DNA from: Thermoflexales bacterium
GTDB taxonomy: Bacteria; Chloroflexota; Anaerolineae; Fen-1058
Direction of reading: 5' to 3'
Assembly: GCA_017999195.1 (NCBI GenBank)
Contig: JAGOBP010000088.1
Span: forward strand, 1-10,514
DNA: 10,514 nucleotides
Within the stretch, counting starts at the first letter, position 1. Every line of letters begins with the position of its first letter. The position numbers and the translations under genes are program-made. A model generated the notes under the pieces. That model saw nothing but the letters and a program-made list of their open reading frames with translations. It was not told the DNA's origin and searched no databases. Below, in pieces: positions 6,226 to 10,514 of the stretch.

Positions 6226-7265
6226 TCACGCTGGAAGATCGATTGATTGGCGCGGGACAACCGTGCTTCATCATCGCTGAAGCGGGTGTGAATCACAACG
6301 GCGATCCGGTTCTGGCGCACCGCCTGATCGATGTGGCGAAAGCGGCGGGGGCGGATGCCGTAAAGTTCCAGACCTTCAAGGCCGATCAGCTGGTGACCCT
6401 CGACGCCCCGAAGGCCGAATATCAGCTGCAACAGACCGAGGCGGGCGAAACGCAGTATGCAATGCTGAAACGCCTGGAATTGTCGGCAGGAACGTTTCAC
6501 GATTTGCAGCAGCACTGTCATGCAGTCTGCATCCGTTTCATGTCCACGCCCTTTGATGAAGACAGCGCCGATTTATTGAGTGAACTGGGCGTCACGGTCT
6601 TCAAAACGCCGTCCGGCGAGATCACGAATTTGCCGTATCTAGCGCATGTCGCGCGCAAAGAGCGGCCCATGATCGTGTCGACGGGCATGGCGACGCTGGG
6701 TGAAGTGGAAATGGCTGTCAGCACGATTCGTGCGGCGGGCAATCAAGCGATTGTGTTATTGCAGTGTGTAAGCAACTATCCGGCTGATCCGGCCGATGTG
6801 AACTTGCGCGCGATGGAAACGATGGCCCGCGCTTTTGGCGTGCCAGTCGGTTTTTCCGATCATACGGCCGGGATCGAAGTGGCGTTGGCCGCCGTGGCGC
6901 TGGGCGCGTGCGTGATCGAAAAACACTTCACGCTCGATCGGACCATGCCCGGTCCCGATCATGCTGCGTCGCTGGAGCCGGATCAATTGGCGGCCATGAT
7001 TCGCGGCATTCGCAACGTCGAAGCGGCCTTGGGGCACGGGCGAAAAGAACCGGCGGCGAGAGAATTGAATACTGCCGAGGTCGCGCGCAAGAGTCTGGTG
7101 GCTGCGCATGATCTAAAGGCAGGCATGGTTCTATCGGCTGGCGAACTGGCCGTAAAACGGCCCGGCACGGGCCTGCCGCCCGCGATGCGCTCCTATGTGA
7201 TCGGCCGCACTCTGCGGGTTGATGTTCGCGCGGGAACATTGATCGGACTTGAAATGCTGGCATGA
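6219..7265 (+). CDS. neuB: N-acylneuraminate/nonulosonate-9-phosphate-independent synthase (NeuB/LegI family)
   Basis: Condenses a free N-acyl mannosamine-type hexose with phosphoenolpyruvate to form a nine-carbon nonulosonic acid. From ATG 6219 it is 348 residues; ATG 6210 would add MDH but lacks a spaced ribosome site. The TIM-barrel motifs are all present: IAEAGVNHNGD at 19-29, KFQTFKADQL at 49-58, MSTPFDEDS at 108-116, FKTPSGEITNLPYL at 128-141, STGMATLGEVE at 154-164, CVSNYPADP at 183-191, GFSDHTAG at 211-218 and EKHFTLDRTMPGPDH at 234-248. A C-terminal SAF (antifreeze-like) domain, about 289-348, runs from RKSLVAAHDLKAG to the end. The start overlaps the SDR stop by 7 nt and the stop overlaps neuC by 4 nt. 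Whether the product is Neu5Ac, Leg5Ac7Ac or another acid depends on the hexose supplied. Confidence 0.93.
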   Translation: MVITLEDRLIGAGQPCFIIAEAGVNHNGDPVLAHRLIDVAKAAGADAVKFQTFKADQLVTLDAPKAEYQLQQTEAGETQYAMLKRLELSAGTFHDLQQHCHAVCIRFMSTPFDEDSADLLSELGVTVFKTPSGEITNLPYLAHVARKERPMIVSTGMATLGEVEMAVSTIRAAGNQAIVLLQCVSNYPADPADVNLRAMETMARAFGVPVGFSDHTAGIEVALAAVALGACVIEKHFTLDRTMPGPDHAASLEPDQLAAMIRGIRNVEAALGHGRKEPAARELNTAEVARKSLVAAHDLKAGMVLSAGELAVKRPGTGLPPAMRSYVIGRTLRVDVRAGTLIGLEMLA

Positions 7266-8425
7266 GAAGTATCGGCGTCGTCACCACGGCTCGAGCGGAT
7301 TACGGCATTTACCGGCCGATTTTGCAGCAGTTGCAGGCCGATACCGACATCGAACTGCGCGTGTTGGTGACGGGCATGCATCTGTCGCCGCAATTTGGGC
7401 TAACGGTGCGGGCGATTGAGGCCGATGGCTTTCCGATTACTGAGCGCGTGGAGATGCTGCTGGCGTCGGATTCGCCGGAGGGCGTCGCCAAATCGATCGG
7501 GTTGGGCGTGATTGGTTTTGCCCAAGCGTATGCGCGCTCCAAGCCGGATATGCTGGTCGTGCTGGGTGATCGCTTTGAGATGTATGCGGCGGCATTGGCC
7601 GCTGTACCGTTTACGATCCCCATCGCGCACATTCACGGCGGCGAAGTCACCCAGGGCGCAATCGACGAGGCATTGCGGCATTCACTGACGAAACTAAGTC
7701 ATCTGCATTTTGTCTCGACGGCAGAATATGCACGGCGGGTGCGGCAGTTGGGCGAAGAGCCGTGGCGCGTGAGTGTGTCGGGCGCGCCTAGCCTGGATAA
7801 TTTGCGGACGGTGAAATTGTTTTCACTGGAAGAAGTAGGCCAGCAGTATGGCGTATCGCTGCACGTGCTGCCGCTGCTGGTGACCTTTCATCCGGTCACG
7901 CTTGAGCAAGAGCAGGCTGAGGCCCAGATTACGGAGTTGCTGGCTGCGCTCGCTGAAGCGGATTTGCCCGTCATCTTTACCGGCGTCAACGCCGATACGG
8001 GTGGGCGTGTTATCCAGCAGAAAATCAGCGATTTCGTGCAGACACGACCGGCGGCGTGGATGATGGATAATCTGGGAACACGCGGCTATTTCAGTTTGAT
8101 GCAGTATGCCGCTGCGATGGTGGGTAATTCGTCGAGCGGCTTGATCGAAGCGCCGTCGTTTGAACTGCCGGTCGTTAACATCGGCACACGGCAGACGGGG
8201 CGGGTGCGCGCGGCGAATGTGATCGATGTGGGTACCGATCGTGCTGCCATTCTGGCTGGCATCCGGCGCGCAGTGCAGCCTGAATTCCGCGCCAACCTGC
8301 GCGGACTGCTCAATCCGTATGGCGATGGCACCGCCGCTGAAAAAATCGTAGCACGGTTGAAGAGTGTCGAACTGGATCAACGCTTGATCATGAAACGGTT
8401 TATCGATTGGCCGGAGGCCGTGTGA
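7262..8425 (+). CDS. neuC: UDP/GDP-N-acetylhexosamine 2-epimerase, hydrolysing (NeuC/LegG family)
   Basis: Converts an NDP-HexNAc (UDP-GlcNAc for NeuC, a di-N-acyl bacillosamine nucleotide for LegG) to the free 2-epimer and NDP, the substrate for the synthase upstream. The 387 residues fit the family. Motifs are VVTTARADYG at 6-15, VVLGDRFE at 99-106, HIHGGEVTQGAIDEALRHSL at 123-142, VTFHPVT at 207-213, GNSSSGLIEAP at 288-298 (nucleotide phosphate site), then NIGTRQTGR and NPYGDG near the C-terminus. The gene begins with the ATGA overlap of the neuB stop and ends with the GTGA overlap of the acyltransferase start, so it is probably translated in a coupled series. NeuC-type and LegG-type enzymes cannot be separated by eye. 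Confidence 0.93.
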   Translation: MRSIGVVTTARADYGIYRPILQQLQADTDIELRVLVTGMHLSPQFGLTVRAIEADGFPITERVEMLLASDSPEGVAKSIGLGVIGFAQAYARSKPDMLVVLGDRFEMYAAALAAVPFTIPIAHIHGGEVTQGAIDEALRHSLTKLSHLHFVSTAEYARRVRQLGEEPWRVSVSGAPSLDNLRTVKLFSLEEVGQQYGVSLHVLPLLVTFHPVTLEQEQAEAQITELLAALAEADLPVIFTGVNADTGGRVIQQKISDFVQTRPAAWMMDNLGTRGYFSLMQYAAAMVGNSSSGLIEAPSFELPVVNIGTRQTGRVRAANVIDVGTDRAAILAGIRRAVQPEFRANLRGLLNPYGDGTAAEKIVARLKSVELDQRLIMKRFIDWPEAV

Positions 8426-9081
8426 GCGATCAACCGGTGTGCGTGATCCTCGGCGGCGGCGGCCATGCCCGCGTCTTGATCGACTGTCTGCAACTCAGCG
8501 GCGCGGCTCAGATTTACGGCGTGCTGGATCCCGAGCGTGAGCGGTGGGGGCAGACCCTGCAAGCGGCGCCGATTCTGGGCGGCGATGAATTGCTGGCCGA
8601 AATGGCGGGCCGTGGAGTGGAGTGTTTTGCGATCGGGTTGGGGGGAGCAGGCGATAATCGGCCGCGCCAGCGGTTGTTTGATCTGGCGTTATCATTTGGC
8701 TTGCGACCATTGATCATTCGACATCCAAGCGCGATTGTTTCGCCCTATGCCACAATCGGAGACGGTTGCCAGTTGCTGCCGGGCTGCATCGTCAACGCGG
8801 GCGCAATACTTGGTGTTAACGTGATCGTCAACAGTGGCGCGATTGTGGAACATGACTGCACGATTGGCAACCACGTGCACATCGCGACCGGGGCGAAGTT
8901 GACCAGTACGGTGCGCGTGGCTGATGGCGCTCACATCGGCGCGGGTGCGACCATCCGGCAAAGCATTATGATTGGCGCGGGCGCAGTAGTAGGCGCAGGC
9001 GCAGTCGTGGTGAACGATGTGCCATCCGACTCGATCGTCGTTGGTGTTCCGGCCCGCCCATTACGGGAGGTAGTGCGGTGA
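8422..9081 (+). CDS. neuD: PglD/NeuD-family sugar O- or N-acyltransferase
   Basis: A 219-residue acyltransferase made of an N-terminal Rossmann-like domain and a C-terminal left-handed beta-helix. The N-terminal loop GGGGHAR (residues 11-17) is the PglD/NeuD signature. Hexapeptide repeats run from about 101 to 197 (for example VSPYATIGDGCQLLPG and IGAGAVVGAGAVVVNDVP), and the catalytic base is expected to be His144 in VEHDCTIG. The end VVGVPARPLREV is typical of the superfamily. GTG 8422 is chosen: it lies in a GTGA overlap with neuC and GGAGG (8413-8417) precedes it, whereas the in-frame TTG at 8407 lies inside neuC. In sialate loci such enzymes acetylate sialic acid or support its synthesis (NeuD); in legionaminate loci they N-acetylate the 4-amino sugar (LegH). 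Either role is possible here. Confidence 0.88.
   Translation: MSDQPVCVILGGGGHARVLIDCLQLSGAAQIYGVLDPERERWGQTLQAAPILGGDELLAEMAGRGVECFAIGLGGAGDNRPRQRLFDLALSFGLRPLIIRHPSAIVSPYATIGDGCQLLPGCIVNAGAILGVNVIVNSGAIVEHDCTIGNHVHIATGAKLTSTVRVADGAHIGAGATIRQSIMIGAGAVVGAGAVVVNDVPSDSIVVGVPARPLREVVR
9065..9070 (+). promoter_or_regulatory. Strong ribosome binding site for the hisF-like gene
   Basis: GGGAGG stands 7 nt before the GTG at 9078, the best Shine-Dalgarno match in the cluster. It fixes the start although the gene overlaps its predecessor by 4 nt. Confidence 0.6.
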
Positions 9082-9944
9082 ATATTCGCATCATTCCACG
9101 GCTCGACATTAAAGGGCCGAACCTGGTGAAGGGCATCCACTTAGAGGGCCTGCGCGTGCTGGGCAAGCCCGAGCGCTTTGCGCGTTACTATTACGAACAT
9201 GGCGCAGACGAGTTGATCTATATGGATGTGGTGGCGAGCCTCTACGGGCGCAACAGTCTGTTGAACATCGTGGAGCGCACGTCAAAGGAAATCTTTATTC
9301 CACTGACCGTCGGCGGCGGACTCCGGACCATCGACGATATTCGCGCCGTGCTGCGCGCCGGGGCCGATAAGGTGTCGCTGAACACGGCCGCCATCGCGCG
9401 GCCCGAGTTGATTCAAGAGGCGGCCAAGCGTTTTGGTTCATCGACCATCGTGGTTTCGATTGAAGCCAAGAAGCGGCCGGATGGTTCGTATGAATGCTAC
9501 ACGGACAATGGCCGCGTGCGAACGGGCGTCAACGCCTTCGAATGGGCTACGCGCGTGGCGGAACTGGGCGCGGGCGAAATTCTGCTCACGTCGATCGATC
9601 AGGAAGGCACGGGCAAGGGCTTTGATGTGGAGATGACGCGTCGCGTGGCTCAATCTGTGCCGATTCCGGTGATTGCCTGCGGCGGTGCGGGTCGGGTGGA
9701 GCACGTGTACGATGTGATCCACGCTGGCCGGGCAGACGCGGTCAGTTTCGCCTCGATCGTGCATTACCGCTATATCGCGCAGTTCTACACGAACGACGAT
9801 TATTCCAGTGAGGGCAACATCGAATTCTTGAAGAGCGGGTTGGGTTTTAGCCGGGTTGAGGGCGCGCTGATCAACGACATCAAAGACTATGTGAGCCAAC
9901 GGGGTGTGACGTGTCGCCCGGCGGAGGATAGCGTCCATGCCTGA
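9078..9944 (+). CDS. hisF: HisF-like cyclase/ammonia-channel subunit of a glycan amidotransferase system
   Basis: A TIM barrel of the imidazole-glycerol-phosphate synthase HisF family, 288 residues against about 250-255 for the histidine enzyme. Conserved parts are IIPRLDIKGPNLVKG at residues 5-19 (Asp10 at the position of catalytic Asp11), TVGGGLRT at 77-84, DKVSLNTAA at 97-105, LLTSIDQEGTGKGFD at 169-183 and VIACGGAG at 198-205. The second catalytic aspartate (Asp130 in Thermotoga HisF) is replaced by Glu129 in VVSIEAKK. The C-terminal 50 residues extend beyond the usual end. Together with the locus of sugar genes this points to a paralogue that serves, with HisH, as ammonia source for a WbpG/PseA-type amidotransferase rather than to histidine synthesis. 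No other his gene is nearby. The GTG start overlaps the acyltransferase stop by 4 nt. Confidence 0.87.
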   Translation: MNIRIIPRLDIKGPNLVKGIHLEGLRVLGKPERFARYYYEHGADELIYMDVVASLYGRNSLLNIVERTSKEIFIPLTVGGGLRTIDDIRAVLRAGADKVSLNTAAIARPELIQEAAKRFGSSTIVVSIEAKKRPDGSYECYTDNGRVRTGVNAFEWATRVAELGAGEILLTSIDQEGTGKGFDVEMTRRVAQSVPIPVIACGGAGRVEHVYDVIHAGRADAVSFASIVHYRYIAQFYTNDDYSSEGNIEFLKSGLGFSRVEGALINDIKDYVSQRGVTCRPAEDSVHA

Positions 9945-10514
9945 TCAACCGCGCGTCGCTATTGTCGATTACGGAATGGGCAATCTGTTCAGCGTGAAGC
10001 ATGCCTGCGACCGTGTCGGTTTGCAGGCGGCCATCACGAATTCGCGCGCCGACGTGCTGGCGGCTGACGCCGTGATCGTGCCCGGCATCGGCGCGTTTGG
10101 CGATGCGATGGACACGCTGCACGAGCACGATCTGGTTACGGCTTTGCAGACGGTGGCTGCATCGGGCAAACCGTTCGTCGGGATTTGCCTGGGCATGCAG
10201 CTGCTGATGACTGAAAGTCATGAGTTCGGACGACACGCCGGACTAGGTATCGTGCCGGGTACGGTGACGCGCTTTGAGAATCCACGCACCGCTGAGGGCC
10301 AACTCAAAGTGCCGGAAGTGTGCTGGAACGCGCTGTATCGCACGGGGGCCGATCGGGACGCGGCCTGGACCGGTACTTTGTTGAACGATTTGCCCGATGG
10401 TGTGTTCATGTACTTCGTCCATTCGTTTTATTGCCAACCCGATGATCCCGCGGTGACCCTGTCGGTGACGCGTTACGGCGGTATTGAGTTTTGCTCCAGC
10501 TTGCGCTATCGCAA
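9937..10514 (+). CDS. hisH: HisH-like glutamine amidotransferase subunit (truncated by window end)
   Basis: A class I glutaminase that would hydrolyse glutamine and pass ammonia through the HisF-like barrel. 192 codons are visible and the frame is still open at the window end; the family is about 200-215 residues. Motifs are VAIVDYGMGNLFSV at residues 7-20, VPGIGAFGDAM at 48-58, the nucleophile Cys84 in GICLGMQLL (82-90), and YFVHSFY at 159-165. The catalytic His-Glu pair (usually in HPEKS) would lie just past the end. In the strand usually reading VPHMGWN, this protein has VPEVCWN (125-131), so His is Glu and Gly is Cys. The start ATG overlaps the hisF stop by 8 nt, and GGAGGA at 9923-9928 is 8 nt upstream. 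The tight pairing with the HisF paralogue supports a two-subunit complex. Confidence 0.88.
   Translation, partial: MPDQPRVAIVDYGMGNLFSVKHACDRVGLQAAITNSRADVLAADAVIVPGIGAFGDAMDTLHEHDLVTALQTVAASGKPFVGICLGMQLLMTESHEFGRHAGLGIVPGTVTRFENPRTAEGQLKVPEVCWNALYRTGADRDAAWTGTLLNDLPDGVFMYFVHSFYCQPDDPAVTLSVTRYGGIEFCSSLRYR

Noticed and set aside
9078..10514. Reading the last two genes as part of a histidine operon
   Set aside because: No hisA, hisI or other his genes are nearby, the genes overlap a nonulosonate operon, and both proteins differ at positions conserved in the histidine enzymes.

Overview
The window is bacterial, gene-dense and coded entirely on the + strand. It is an accessory sugar-biosynthesis region beside a housekeeping gene. 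GC content looks moderately high (about 57-60 % by eye). Starts include ATG, GTG and TTG, and many genes overlap by 4 nt. The source organism is not fixed by the sequence. The over-used palindrome CCGATCGG, the TATAAT box next to a start codon and the style of the proteins would fit Chloroflexota or a similar deep-branching phylum, but this is a weak inference.

Layout. Positions 2-214 hold the C-terminal end of an unrecognised, possibly membrane-anchored protein. Uridine/cytidine kinase (udk, 231-860) follows, possibly from its own promoter. Next comes a two-gene block for a CDP-linked 3,6-dideoxyhexose: an NAD(P)-dependent epimerase/dehydratase/reductase-type SDR (862-1788) and an RfbH/E1-type CDP-4-keto-6-deoxyglucose-3-dehydrase (1825-3147). 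The latter keeps the Fe-S cysteines and the His-for-Lys change of that family. A 77-nt AT-rich gap (3148-3224) carries the clearest promoter of the window and an inverted repeat over its -10/+1 region. It precedes a MarR/winged-helix regulator of the kind found in exopolysaccharide loci (3225-3692).

From 3724 to the window end runs a tightly packed unit: Gfo/Idh/MocA oxidoreductase, CMP-nonulosonate cytidylyltransferase (NeuA/PtmB-like), SDR (PtmA-like), nonulosonate synthase (NeuB/LegI-like), hydrolysing NDP-HexNAc 2-epimerase (NeuC/LegG-like), PglD/NeuD-like acyltransferase, a HisF paralogue and a HisH paralogue cut off by the window end. Five of the seven junctions are overlaps of 4-8 nt and one is a 10-nt gap; the Gfo/Idh-neuA junction is one of the overlaps.

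How they work together (inference from families). NeuC, NeuB and NeuA homologues are the last three steps to a CMP-activated sialic, legionaminic or related nine-carbon acid. The acyltransferase and the two oxidoreductases would tailor the precursor or product. The HisF/HisH pair is unlikely to make histidine here. Its sequence changes and its place in a surface-glycan locus suggest an ammonia-generating pair for a WbpG/PseA-type amidotransferase that turns an N-acetyl group into an acetamidino group, which would be expected just downstream. No dehydratase/aminotransferase pair (LegB/LegC), no RfbF/RfbG, no RfbI-type reductase and no glycosyltransferase is visible, so both pathways must be completed elsewhere. 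No tRNA, rRNA, CRISPR array, insertion sequence or rho-independent terminator was found.
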